Shown: one piece after another, positions 10,222 to 17,296 of the stretch | Position numbering within the stretch: the first letter of the stretch is position 1 | Layout of the letters: each line of letters opens with the position of its first letter | Origin: an uncultured Oscillospiraceae bacterium | GTDB taxonomy: Bacteria; Bacillota; Clostridia; Oscillospirales; Ruminococcaceae | NCBI GenBank assembly: GCA_934465295.1 | Contig: CAKSKU010000006.1 | Span: 65,719-129,718 of the forward strand | Direction of reading: 5' to 3' | DNA: 64,000 nt | Notes under the pieces: generated by a model | What the model was told of the DNA's origin: nothing | Database searches by the model: none | What the model saw: only the letters and a program-made list of their open reading frames with translations | Made by a program: the position numbers and the translations under genes

Positions 10222-10852
10222 GAGCATTATTCCGATAAGCATTTCACAGGCGCTCAATGACGGTGATACAGCGGTATTTATTCTGAAGAGCGGCAGTTCG
10301 GTTCTTCTTCAAAAGGCAATAATTCAAAATGGAGATGACAGTATCATACATTTATATGCATATGATACCGCTGATGTCACTGTTGGATATTATCAATATT
10401 CCATCACGGTTACAAAAAGTGATGGAACATCTTTCAGCTTTGGCGGGAAGGCATATATAAAAGAAGGCGGGTCGTCGGGAGCATTTGTGCGAGGCGGAGA
10501 TGTATTGAGCGGTTCAACGTCAGGCAGGACAGACAGCGATTTTATTCACGCAGACACCATAGCAGGGTGGAACAGTCAGAGTTCGCTCATTGGAAAATCG
10601 GGGCATATCTATATTTACACCGATCATTCAACTGTCGATGGCGTACCTGTTCCGAATATAAAGATAGGTGACGGAAAATCGTATTTGATAGATAATCCGT
10701 TCATATCACTGCCGCTTGAAGAGGTGTTGAAGCTTCACTGTGAAGACGTGACAAAGCATATTACATCGAACGAGCGAGATGCTTGGAATAACAAGGTGCG
10801 ATGTTACATTGACGAAAACGATCCGGGAAACCTTATTTTTACAACTGACTGA
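10196..10852 (+). CDS. Phage baseplate upper protein (BppU-like) with fibre neck
   Basis: A 218-residue protein starting inside the previous gene. The first ~95 residues form a beta domain (an SISQALNDGDTAVFIL segment, then YYQYSITV and FGGKAYIKEG) of the type seen at the N-terminus of BppU-like baseplate proteins. Near the C-terminus it has HITSNERDAWNNK, the H-I-x-x-x-E-R-x-x-W-N motif found in trimeric tail fibres just before a new module. Overlap with the upstream gene suggests coupled translation. No enzymatic motif is visible. Confidence 0.65.
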   Translation: MITIPRKTESIIPISISQALNDGDTAVFILKSGSSVLLQKAIIQNGDDSIIHLYAYDTADVTVGYYQYSITVTKSDGTSFSFGGKAYIKEGGSSGAFVRGGDVLSGSTSGRTDSDFIHADTIAGWNSQSSLIGKSGHIYIYTDHSTVDGVPVPNIKIGDGKSYLIDNPFISLPLEEVLKLHCEDVTKHITSNERDAWNNKVRCYIDENDPGNLIFTTD

Positions 10853-10866
10853 GAGGAGGAATGATC

Positions 10867-11463
10867 ATGCCTGATATTTCAAAGATAACATTGCCAAGCG
10901 GCACGACTTACGATATTAAGGATGACGAGGCACGGAAGCTTATTGCTGCATTAGCTTCGGTTACGAGCTATCTCGGAGTTACGACGACTGCGCTGACTGA
11001 TGGGGCTGATACATCGCCTATCGTTATCGGCGATAAGACAGTAACTCCCAAAGGCGGCAACGTTGCTGCTTACGGAAATTCAGAGTTTGTTTGGTCCGAT
11101 GTAGAGTCAAAATGGAGGGAATTGGGCTCAACAGGCAGTTTAAAGGCGCTTGCTTTTAAAGACAGTGCATCGGCAGATTATACGCCGAGTGGGTCTGTTT
11201 CCGCCCCTGAGGTGACAGTGACACCTGAAATGGCATCTGTTACACCATTCGGAAGTGCAGGAACACTGCCTGAATGCACATTGCCCAAAATGTCTGTGAC
11301 CGTGTCAGACGAAACCCTTACTTTGGATTGGTCGGAAGGCTCGTTCAATGCAGGAACCTTACCAAGCGCAGGGGCAGCAGTCATGGTCGCTGCTGGTATT
11401 AAGAGCGTATCTGTGTCAACGCCTACATTTTCGGGTGCGGCGGCTAAGATTACGGTAGAGTGA
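10867..11463 (+). CDS. Phage tail structural protein with ITLPSGTTYDIKD head
   Basis: 198 residues. ATG 10867 is preferred over ATG 10861 because the GAGGAGGA site ends at 10860, directly against the first ATG. It begins ISKITLPSGTTYDIKDDEAR, a head sequence widely seen in tail or baseplate proteins of gut Firmicute phages, and continues with a low-complexity Ser/Thr/Gly beta region (residues 90-198) with 'SVSAPEVTVTP' and 'TLPxxxxAVMVAAGI' segments. Probably a fibre or decoration subunit. Confidence 0.6.
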   Translation: MPDISKITLPSGTTYDIKDDEARKLIAALASVTSYLGVTTTALTDGADTSPIVIGDKTVTPKGGNVAAYGNSEFVWSDVESKWRELGSTGSLKALAFKDSASADYTPSGSVSAPEVTVTPEMASVTPFGSAGTLPECTLPKMSVTVSDETLTLDWSEGSFNAGTLPSAGAAVMVAAGIKSVSVSTPTFSGAAAKITVE

Positions 11464-11473
11464 TGGTGATGGT

Positions 11474-11671
11474 ATGGCGTATATATCGCAGATCAAATTA
11501 CCGGACGGTACAGTATACGATATAAAGGGCGTTACCTACTCGATCAAACTGTCCGATGATGGTAAAACGCTGGTGCTTGTTGGCTCGGACGGTGAAAGTT
11601 CAAGCATTGATACGGGCAGTTTATCGGGGCGAAAATGTCGTTTAAACACGTCCATTGACACTTTGCATTAG
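11474..11671 (+). CDS. Short paralogue of the ITLPSGTTYDIKD tail protein
   Basis: A 65-residue protein that begins ISQIKLPDGTVYDIKG, clearly related to the head of the gene just upstream, followed by one small beta unit and then an unrelated C-terminus ending RLNTSIDTLH. The ribosome site is weak. It may be a truncated duplicate, or a short chaperone or cap made from the same head module. It lies in the same run of genes, 10 bases after its paralogue. Confidence 0.5.
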   Translation: MAYISQIKLPDGTVYDIKGVTYSIKLSDDGKTLVLVGSDGESSSIDTGSLSGRKCRLNTSIDTLH

Positions 11672-11685
11672 GGGTGGTGTTCCGC

Positions 11686-12114
11686 ATGAATAAAAAAATC
11701 AAAATGGGGTTAAAGTACGGGTTTTTACTTGCTGTCGGCGGTTTGATATACATACTAATTGAGTTGCTCTTCCGTGGGAGGACACATATTTCTATGTTCT
11801 TCCTCGGGGGAGTTTGTTTTATATCGGTCGGGGCTATCAATGAAGTTCTTTCATGGGAAACTCCGCTGGTCATTCAGATGCTTATAGGCGGTGCAATAAT
11901 AACACTTTTGGAATTTATTTCGGGGTGCATACTTAATCTGCTGCTCGGCTTGAACGTCTGGGATTACTCAAATATGTATGGAAATGTTTTGGGGCAGATA
12001 TGTCTCTTGTTTTCGTTCATCTGGATGATGCTGTCCGGTGTGGCTATCATACTTGATGACTGGATAAGGTATTATTTCTTCGGGGAAGAGAAACCCCACT
12101 ATACTATTATATAA
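11686..12114 (+). CDS. Small multi-pass membrane protein (CmpB-like permease family)
   Basis: 142 residues starting at ATG 11686 (the upstream GTG codons at 11674 and 11677 lie within the GGGGTGG ribosome site). Four hydrophobic segments are visible at about residues 10-25, 35-50, 60-90 and 100-120. The 'FLGGVCFISVGAINE' and 'GLNVWDYS' stretches resemble the ABC_trans_CmpB/putative ABC permease family, small membrane proteins that are also carried by gut phages between fibre and lysis genes. Role is unknown; holin-like or superinfection functions are possible. Confidence 0.6.
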   Translation: MNKKIKMGLKYGFLLAVGGLIYILIELLFRGRTHISMFFLGGVCFISVGAINEVLSWETPLVIQMLIGGAIITLLEFISGCILNLLLGLNVWDYSNMYGNVLGQICLLFSFIWMMLSGVAIILDDWIRYYFFGEEKPHYTII

Positions 12115-12129
12115 AGGAGCGTGTCACAA

Positions 12130-12303
12130 ATGGATCGTGAAAAAATCAACGAGATCAACAAGTCATTTGCGCTTGGGATGACACCCGAACAGGTTTCCGC
12201 CAATGAAAACATTGATTTGGCAACCGCTGAGCAGATCTTATACGATAATGCCGATGAGATCGCTTCTCTCAGGACGTATATCGAGCAGATAGGAGGGATG
12301 TAA
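12130..12303 (+). CDS. Small helical phage protein, unknown
   Basis: 57 residues, mostly helical and acidic: MDREKINEINKSFALGMTP, then EQVSANENIDLATAEQIL. ATG 12130 is 11 bases after AAGGAG; GTG 12121 is too close to it. It ends one base before the endolysin gene and is therefore probably co-translated with it. Its sequence resembles a short helix-turn-helix-like fold, but no family is recognised. Confidence 0.55.
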   Translation: MDREKINEINKSFALGMTPEQVSANENIDLATAEQILYDNADEIASLRTYIEQIGGM

Positions 12304-12304
12304 T

Positions 12305-13045
12305 ATGGAAGCAGTTAAGGTCATCGACGTATCCAAGCACAATGGGACAATCGATTTCAAAGCAGTGAAGTCTTCCGGAATTTACGGAGTAATTATTCGT
12401 GCGGGCTATGGCAGGTCAGTGTCACAGAAAGACCCGACATTTGAGAGGTATTACAAGGATGCAAAAGACGCCGGACTTATGGTCGGAACATACTGGTATT
12501 CTTATGCTGAGTCGCCTGCGGAAGCGGAGATAGAAGCTGCTGCATTCTGTAAAGCTATTGAGGGAAAGTCGTTTGAGCTTCCTGTGTATTACGACATTGA
12601 GGAGAAGAAGCATTTATCGCTTGGTTTGAAAGTCTGCTCGGAGATGGTCGACAGATTTTGCAGACATCTTGAAGAAAAGGGATATTTTGCGGGCATTTAC
12701 TCTTTTGATGCATTCTACGCAAATTTCTCCGACGAGGTCAAGAGAAAATATTCAAAATGGGTCGCTCGTGTTGAAAATGTCAAACCTGTACGGTGCACGG
12801 ATTACGATCTTTGGCAGTATACATGGGAAGCTTCTGTAAAAGGTATAGCAGGGGAGTGTGACTGCAGCTATTGCTACAAGGATTTTCCTGCTATCATCAA
12901 GAAAGCAGGACTTAACAAAACCGCTGAAGTTGTATCAAAATACAATGTTACTGCGAGAATGGCTAACTTAGATAAGGATTACGCAGCAAAAGTTTCGGAA
13001 CAGTGTCAAAAGCTTGGTATGACAGTCGTCATAAGTGAGGACTGA
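12305..13045 (+). CDS. GH25 family muramidase, phage endolysin
   Basis: 246 residues. Cleaves the MurNAc-GlcNAc bond of peptidoglycan to free phage progeny. The sequence starts with the GH25 signature IDVSKHNGTIDF, then GVIIRAGYG, VGTYWYSYA and the catalytic-strand YYDIEE with the acidic residues expected for this family; WQYT and a C-terminal D complete the barrel. Residues 205-246 form a short extra tail and are too short for a known wall-binding domain. No signal peptide is present, so export depends on the holin-like genes downstream. The stop overlaps the next gene's first possible start. Confidence 0.92.
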   Translation: MEAVKVIDVSKHNGTIDFKAVKSSGIYGVIIRAGYGRSVSQKDPTFERYYKDAKDAGLMVGTYWYSYAESPAEAEIEAAAFCKAIEGKSFELPVYYDIEEKKHLSLGLKVCSEMVDRFCRHLEEKGYFAGIYSFDAFYANFSDEVKRKYSKWVARVENVKPVRCTDYDLWQYTWEASVKGIAGECDCSYCYKDFPAIIKKAGLNKTAEVVSKYNVTARMANLDKDYAAKVSEQCQKLGMTVVISED

Positions 13046-13056
13046 TGGAGGATAAA

Positions 13057-13353
13057 ATGGCAGAAGTTTTACAGGCAATTATTACTGTGTTATGCTCGGT
13101 CATTGCGTCATCGTCATTTTGGCTGTTTGTGGAGAAAAAGTCAAACAAGAAAGATCTGTCTTCCAAAATGCTGATCGGTTTGGCTCACGAACGCATTGTA
13201 TCTCTCGGAATGGATTACATCAAGAGAGGCTGGATAACCAAAGATGAATATGAAGATCTTCGTGACTATCTTTACAAGCCATACAAAGAGCTTGGCGGCA
13301 ATGGGAGTGCTGAGAGGATAATGCTTGAAGTTGACAAGCTTGAAATAAGATAA
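13057..13353 (+). CDS. Holin-like phage membrane protein
   Basis: 98 residues from ATG 13057, five bases after GGAGG; ATG 13045 overlaps the endolysin stop and lies before that site. One membrane segment (residues 5-25, ITVLCSVIASSSFWLFV) is followed by a cytoplasmic helical tail with 'LIGLAHERIVSLGMDYIKRGWITKDEYEDL'-like content. Similar one-helix proteins sit between endolysin and holin in many phages of Clostridia. It may be a holin, an antiholin or a spanin-like helper. Confidence 0.65.
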   Translation: MAEVLQAIITVLCSVIASSSFWLFVEKKSNKKDLSSKMLIGLAHERIVSLGMDYIKRGWITKDEYEDLRDYLYKPYKELGGNGSAERIMLEVDKLEIR

Positions 13354-13365
13354 GGAGTGGTATCA

Positions 13366-13563
13366 ATGAGTAACAAGGTTTATGACATACTTAAGTGGAT
13401 CGCGATGTATTTGCTTCCTGCATTGGGAACGTTATATTTTGCACTTGCGTCGATCTGGGGGCTGCCTTACGGAGAACAGATTGTTGGTACGATAACAGCT
13501 ATTGACACGTTCCTCGGTGTTATCCTTGGGATCAGTTCAGTTAAGTACAATAAGAGGTACTAA
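13366..13563 (+). CDS. Phage holin (phi LC3-like)
   Basis: 65 residues, ATG 13366 with AAGGAG eight bases upstream. Two membrane segments (about residues 8-27 and 36-55) with short loops and a basic tail NKRY fit the phi LC3/phage_holin_1 pattern, including KWIAMYLLPALGTLYFAL and a terminal 'VILGISSVKYNK'. It would make the membrane lesions that let the GH25 endolysin reach the wall. It is the last recognisable phage gene. Confidence 0.8.
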   Translation: MSNKVYDILKWIAMYLLPALGTLYFALASIWGLPYGEQIVGTITAIDTFLGVILGISSVKYNKRY

Positions 13564-13591
13564 AAGAGGCTGCGATTGAGGGCACTTTTAC

Positions 13592-13669
13592 ATGATTTGT
13601 GTGTTTGATGTGTGGATTGACGGTGTTTGGAGCTTTACGGCTTTTGTTGAGGAAGCTATGAAGGGCTAA
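13592..13669 (+). CDS. Possible 25-residue small protein after the holin
   Basis: ATG 13592 opens a short frame (MICVFDVWIDGVWSF, then TAFVEEAMKG) ending at TAA 13667-13669. A GAGGG lies 12 bases upstream, a little far. It is in the same orientation as the phage operon and before the terminator. It could be a real microprotein or chance. Confidence 0.25.
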   Translation: MICVFDVWIDGVWSFTAFVEEAMKG

Positions 13670-13725
13670 TCTACGTGGTTTGCTCGATTCGCTGATTTAG
13701 GCTGGCGTACTCAATAATAAAAAAT

Positions 13726-13799
13726 ATCCCCTTCCGTACTCTAAACGTACTCCGATTTTGATTTGGAGTACGCATTGAGTACGGAGGGGATTTTGTTTA
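13726..13799 (+). terminator. Nested terminator closing the phage late operon
   Basis: Outer arms ATCCCCTTCCGTACTC (13726-13741) and GAGTACGGAGGGGAT (13777-13791) pair with one bulge; inner arms ACGTACTCC and GGAGTACG pair again inside. A T-rich run (TTTTGTTT) follows. The structure is long for a simple terminator and may also mark the prophage edge. Confidence 0.75.
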
Positions 13800-13981
13800 T
13801 AATGAGTAAAAAGATTTGTGTTTATGCTAAAAAACGACGGTACGCTTTAAAGCGGAAATTTATGTCCAAGTCTTTACCCCTGCTCCATACCTAGAAAATT
13901 GTGAATAAATGCAAAAGAAATAACCGCTATGAGGAATATGGAATCATTTCTTATCGGTATAAGCTTGAGGAAATGCAATAA

Positions 13982-14254
13982 ATAATAGTACGGAGTCAAT
14001 ACTATGCTCAAAATAACCAGATCGGAGAAACCGAATTTATCCTCGAAGCCAACGGCTGGAGCTTCTATATCTGCCTTGAAACACATACAAGCTGAAACTA
14101 TATAGCCATTTTCAACTGGGGAATATGCTTTGAGGCAGCAGATCGGAACGATGTGCTGTGGAATAAGGAAAAACTGTCAAACAGCCTGAACGAAACAATA
14201 TCAAAGAACGCAAGAATAACAGTCATCGTCGTGTGTAAATATATGATAAATTGA
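13982..14254 (+). pseudogene. Decayed gene remnant with internal stop
   Basis: One frame reads coherently from about 13982 to TGA at 14252-14254 but is broken by TGA at 14093-14095. It contains GETEFILEANGWSFYICLET before the stop and NYIAIFNWGICFEAADRNDV after it, followed by a helical tail. No start codon or ribosome site is visible. Just upstream, a short basic frame from ATG 13802 (MSKKICVYAKKRRYALKRKF) ends at TAG and is followed in frame by more protein-like sequence, so decay may extend over 13802-14254. The family is not recognised. Confidence 0.5.
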
Positions 14255-14457
14255 ATTCGTAATTATTTGGTTTGTGCGACAATTATTTTCAATCTACAAA
14301 CCGTAGGGGCTGATTCCATATTTGACCGTTGTTAGCGCAATATCGTAATATCTTTCAGAAAAATTTTGAGTAATTGAATCGCTTTCTGTCCCGTGTAAAT
14401 AACGTTTGTTTTTTCATAAAATAATTAGAAATACCGTGAAAACTTCTCCCCACTCAC

Positions 14458-14486
14458 TTGACAAACCGACCGCATTACGCTATACT
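14458..14486 (+). promoter_or_regulatory. Strong sigma-A promoter of the candidate small RNA
   Basis: TTGACA at 14458-14463, 17-base spacer, TATACT at 14481-14486. It points away from the prophage towards a terminator about 80 bases further on, with no open reading frame of note between. Confidence 0.75.
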
Positions 14487-14492
14487 TAAATC

Positions 14493-14604
14493 AAAAACAA
14501 GGTATCTTGTTTAATAGGGGTTACGAAGCCGTCTAAAATCGTTTTAATAAAATATAAAGTCAAGCCCTCCGTTCAAAAGTCGGAGGGCTTGTTTTTATCT
14601 TTTT
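14493..14604 (+). ncRNA. Candidate ~105-nt small RNA with own terminator
   Basis: The predicted transcript starts near 14493, immediately enters the palindrome AAACAAG-GTAT-CTTGTTT (14495-14512), and ends at a strong terminator: AAGCCCTCCG (14562-14571), a 9-base loop, CGGAGGGCTT (14581-14590) and a T-rich tail to 14604. There is no ATG in the interval and the only TTG frame stops within ten codons, so it is probably non-coding. It converges on the XRE gene, whose stop is at 14616; the hairpin may also end that gene's transcript. No known RNA family is recognised. Confidence 0.5.
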
Positions 14605-14615
14605 AAGAGACGGTA

Positions 14616-14927
14616 TCACCGTGATATAACGTGATATTTTTCAGGTATATTCGGGTCTGATCGGAGAAGAAAAAGCATACGTCTTGCCGTACCCGATGGT
14701 GTGTTTGTGCCTGCTTCCCACGCCTCAACAGTTTTAAAGGAAACTCCCATAACAGCCGCAAACATCACCTGCGTCATATCGAGGGACTTACGGATATTTT
14801 TGATCTCACCGCTTGCAATTTCGGGCAGAGGGGCAACGGATATCACCGATGTTTTTGCTTTGACATTTTCCTTTTCATACTCCACAGCTTCATTCAAGCC
14901 TTTGATAATGCTGTCATAAACGTTCAT
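14616..14927 (-). CDS. XRE-family regulator (HigA/antitoxin type), no toxin partner
   Basis: 103 residues from the second ATG (14927), nine bases after GGGAGA; the first ATG at 14933 is too close. The N-terminal 40 residues are a helical arm; residues 45-95 are a helix-turn-helix with the antitoxin-type pattern 'IRKSLDMTQVMFAAVMGVS' and 'TVEAWEAGTNTPSGTARRM'. Such proteins usually bind their own promoter as dimers and often neutralise a toxin encoded next to them. Here the neighbours are an esterase and a candidate small RNA, and no toxin gene is visible, so this is an orphan antitoxin or a stand-alone repressor. Confidence 0.85.
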   Translation of the reverse strand: MNVYDSIIKGLNEAVEYEKENVKAKTSVISVAPLPEIASGEIKNIRKSLDMTQVMFAAVMGVSFKTVEAWEAGTNTPSGTARRMLFLLRSDPNIPEKYHVISR

Positions 14928-14960
14928 AGTCATTCTCCCTCAAACATTCCGATCATATAT

Positions 14961-14989
14961 ATCATACCCTATCAAATAGGGTTTGCCAA
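14961..14989 (-). promoter_or_regulatory. XRE promoter with operator inside the spacer
   Basis: Read on the - strand: TTGGCA (14989-14984), 17-base spacer, TATGAT (14966-14961). The spacer is almost wholly the palindrome ACCCTAT-TTG-ATAGGGT (14966-14982). A repressor bound there would block RNA polymerase, so the XRE protein probably controls itself; this is inferred from geometry. Confidence 0.78.
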
Positions 14990-14996
14990 TAAAAAA

Positions 14997-15755
14997 TTAC
15001 TCAAACATCACCCGAACAAATCTCTCGGTATATTCACTCCAGAAAGTCATATCGTGCGCACCCTTGCTTTCAAGATAAACGTGCGGCACACAGATGCTTT
15101 CAAGATAGCTGTGAAATTCACGGTTGTTTTCGAGCAGAAAATCCTCCGTGCCGCAGCTCATAAAAATTTCGGGAAGCCTGCCGCTTTCGTTAAGCTTTTT
15201 CGCAAGGACTTCGGGGTTGCTGTCACGTTCTTCCACCGTTTCAAGGTCGCCGAAGCACTCGTGATAATAGTCATAGTTTGCAACATTGTTGCTTTCGCCC
15301 TGCTTCATATGCGCAATTTCGTGTACGATGAGAGCCGAGGACATCGTCGCAGCCTTGCCGAAATTTTCGGGATAGGTCAGTGCCGTATGCAAAGCTCCGA
15401 AGCCGCCCATCGAAAGTCCCATTATATAGGTCTCATCGGCGTTCATTGCAAGTCCGAATGTGCGGCGGACAAACTTCACAAGCTCATCGCCGACAAAGGT
15501 ACAGTATTTGTGTCCCGTCGAAAGTCCGTCCAGCCAGAAGCCGTTCTCCCCGTTCGGCACAACGACTGCAAAGTTATATTTTTTCGCAAGCTCATTTGGG
15601 ACCCAGTTGTGCGCATCCTCCGCATAGCCGTGAAGCAGGAAAAGCGTTCTCATTTTTGTACCGCTTTCGCACGGCTCATCATTCGGGATATACATTTCAA
15701 AGCTTACATTTCTTCTGAGCGACACCGAAAAAAATCTTGTTCTTATATTTGCCAT
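14997..15755 (-). CDS. Esterase, alpha/beta hydrolase (esterase D / tributyrin-type)
   Basis: 252 residues from ATG 15755, which follows AAAGGGGC at normal distance; the longer frame has no site. The fold markers are 'LFLLHGYAEDAHNW', the nucleophile elbow GLSMGGFGAL, a 'SCGTEDFLL' segment with the acid, and the His in 'GAHDMTFW'. This is the family of small acyl/feruloyl-type esterases of gut Firmicutes. No signal peptide is visible, so it acts in the cytoplasm. It is encoded between the XRE gene and a divergent gene of unknown role; substrate cannot be told. Confidence 0.88.
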   Translation of the reverse strand: MANIRTRFFSVSLRRNVSFEMYIPNDEPCESGTKMRTLFLLHGYAEDAHNWVPNELAKKYNFAVVVPNGENGFWLDGLSTGHKYCTFVGDELVKFVRRTFGLAMNADETYIMGLSMGGFGALHTALTYPENFGKAATMSSALIVHEIAHMKQGESNNVANYDYYHECFGDLETVEERDSNPEVLAKKLNESGRLPEIFMSCGTEDFLLENNREFHSYLESICVPHVYLESKGAHDMTFWSEYTERFVRVMFE

Positions 15756-15878
15756 AATTCTGCCCCTTTCAAAAATATACTGCCGCAAAGATTTCATCTT
15801 TTATTTGATTATATCATATCGCCGAGGTTTTTCTGTGATGATTTTGTAAAAAAAGTTGACGGGATAGAACAATGCATA

Positions 15879-15907
15879 TTGCTTCCGCCGATCTGCTGTG
15901 ATATAAT
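15879..15907 (+). promoter_or_regulatory. Sigma-A promoter for the 15931 gene
   Basis: TTGCTT at 15879-15884, 17-base spacer, TATAAT at 15902-15907; the start codon is only 24 bases beyond, giving a very short leader. Confidence 0.7.
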
Positions 15908-15930
15908 TATAAAAAACGGGGGTGTTTGAT

Positions 15931-16593
15931 ATGGGTTTTCAGTCTGTTCTGTTTATAGTTACGCCGCAGGAATTAAAACAAGCTCTTATGCCTTTTACTT
16001 TGTTCATCGGCAATGCACACGTTCCGACAGACTATGCTTTTACTCCGACCGAGGCTTTTATCGAAAACTACACGGAGCTTTACGAAAAGCTTTGCTCGGG
16101 CAGAAAAATATGCTTTAAAAATGACAGTCGGATGCTTGAACAGTTTAATATCACCACCGATATCGGTTCGGTCAAATTCGGAAGAGAACACCTTTATCAA
16201 GGCAAAAAATATAAAAGCTTTCTGGGGTCTGGCAGAGGATATGCTCCCTATTTTTCGCCGTTTACATTCAGCGTATCCAACAATAACGGCAGTATCACCG
16301 TCAGTACAAGAGGATCATATTTGGTCGAATACGCCGATATAATGGGATTTCAGCTTTACTACCCGAAATTAACACAGCGTGAAGCGGAAAGCCTGAACAT
16401 CACAAGCGAAAAAGACATGGATTCGTATAACGACTATAAGCTTTTCCGAGATAATATCGCAAAGATCACATCTGCGCTCTGCTTTAAAATGGACGGGATC
16501 AAAAAATCGACATCAATAAGGGTCAGCAGTGAAGCAAAAAAATCTGTTCCGAATTTTGACTGCATAAAGAAAAACGGTCTGCTCATTATTTGA
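15931..16593 (+). CDS. Protein of unknown function
   Basis: 220 residues from ATG 15931 after a run of Gs; GTG 15922 is within that site. It is soluble, with no signal peptide or membrane segment. Visible features are a beta-rich centre with 'YFSPFTFSVSNNNGSITVSTRG' and a basic C-terminus with 'GIKKSTSIRVSSEAKKSVPN'. No catalytic motif was recognised. It has its own promoter and is a monocistronic gene facing away from the esterase. Confidence 0.75.
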   Translation: MGFQSVLFIVTPQELKQALMPFTLFIGNAHVPTDYAFTPTEAFIENYTELYEKLCSGRKICFKNDSRMLEQFNITTDIGSVKFGREHLYQGKKYKSFLGSGRGYAPYFSPFTFSVSNNNGSITVSTRGSYLVEYADIMGFQLYYPKLTQREAESLNITSEKDMDSYNDYKLFRDNIAKITSALCFKMDGIKKSTSIRVSSEAKKSVPNFDCIKKNGLLII

Positions 16594-16664
16594 ATTATCT
16601 TTCGCTAAACATTCAAACGCTGTCTGTGATGTTTTATATCAATTCGTGACATTTCACGATCTGG

Positions 16665-16693
16665 TTGACAACACGGCAGCAGTATGGTATAAT
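16665..16693 (+). promoter_or_regulatory. Consensus sigma-A promoter for the 16747 gene
   Basis: TTGACA at 16665-16670, 17-base spacer, TATAAT at 16688-16693; both boxes match the consensus exactly. Confidence 0.85.
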
Positions 16694-16746
16694 TGAGTTA
16701 GCGATAGGCAATTCGAAAAACTTCGGCTGAAAAAAGAGCTTCGGTC

Positions 16747-17226
16747 ATGATTTTAGCTTTGGAATGTGTCATCGCCTGTATTTTATTTACCATTCCGCTG
16801 GAGATACTCGGCGCAATGCGCAGAGAGGTCTTCACGAATGATTATCCCTCCGTTGTTACGGACAAGCTGCGTGAGCTGAATTTGATCGCAGAAAAGCCAC
16901 CTGCAAAAAAGAGCGACATTATCCGCAAACTGATAGCGTTTGTTGTTTTCGCCGTTTTATTTGCGGTCGTTCTGCGATATATCAACGGTATCACAACCTT
17001 TATGAGTGCGGCACTGACTGCATATTTTTTGTGGTTCGCGGTCGACTGGTATGATTTTCTTGTGATCGATATTATGCCTGCGCCCTTTGACAAGTTTTAC
17101 AAGCTTGCCAAGGTCAGTGCCATCGACAGATCGGCTGTGCTGCTCCATTTCAAGAGCAGTATGAAGGGTATGCTCATCGGACTTGTGTTTGCGCCCGTTA
17201 TCGGTCTGAGCGTAATGCTTTTGTAA
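16747..17226 (+). CDS. Multi-pass membrane protein, unknown
   Basis: 159 residues with membrane segments at about 2-22, 58-78, 82-105 and 140-159. The N-terminus (ALECVIACILFTIPLEILGA) ends in an acidic/basic loop, and the protein has a 'WFAVDWYDFLVIDIMPAPF' stretch at a membrane boundary. This looks like a conserved small integral membrane protein of Ruminococcus-like organisms. The ribosome site is weak (AAAGAGCTT). No transport signature is seen. Confidence 0.78.
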   Translation: MILALECVIACILFTIPLEILGAMRREVFTNDYPSVVTDKLRELNLIAEKPPAKKSDIIRKLIAFVVFAVLFAVVLRYINGITTFMSAALTAYFLWFAVDWYDFLVIDIMPAPFDKFYKLAKVSAIDRSAVLLHFKSSMKGMLIGLVFAPVIGLSVMLL

Positions 17227-17248
17227 GCCAATAAATACAAACAAAAAG

Positions 17249-17296
17249 GCTGCTTTCCTATCCTTTATAGGACGGAAAGCAGTCTTTTATTTTTTT
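17249..17296. terminator. Bidirectional terminator between convergent genes
   Basis: GCTGCTTTCC (17249-17258) pairs with GGAAAGCAGTC (17274-17284), with a second small stem TCCT/AGGA in the loop; TTTTATTTTTTT follows. The stop of the convergent giant gene lies inside the T-run. Confidence 0.8.

Noticed and set aside
13874..14086. 70-codon - strand frame at the prophage edge
   Set aside because: No start site; the + strand in the same place reads as protein-like remnant text.
14616..15755. XRE gene and esterase gene as a toxin-antitoxin pair
   Set aside because: The esterase has complete alpha/beta hydrolase motifs and its own spacing; a promoter and operator lie between the two genes and it does not resemble any known toxin.
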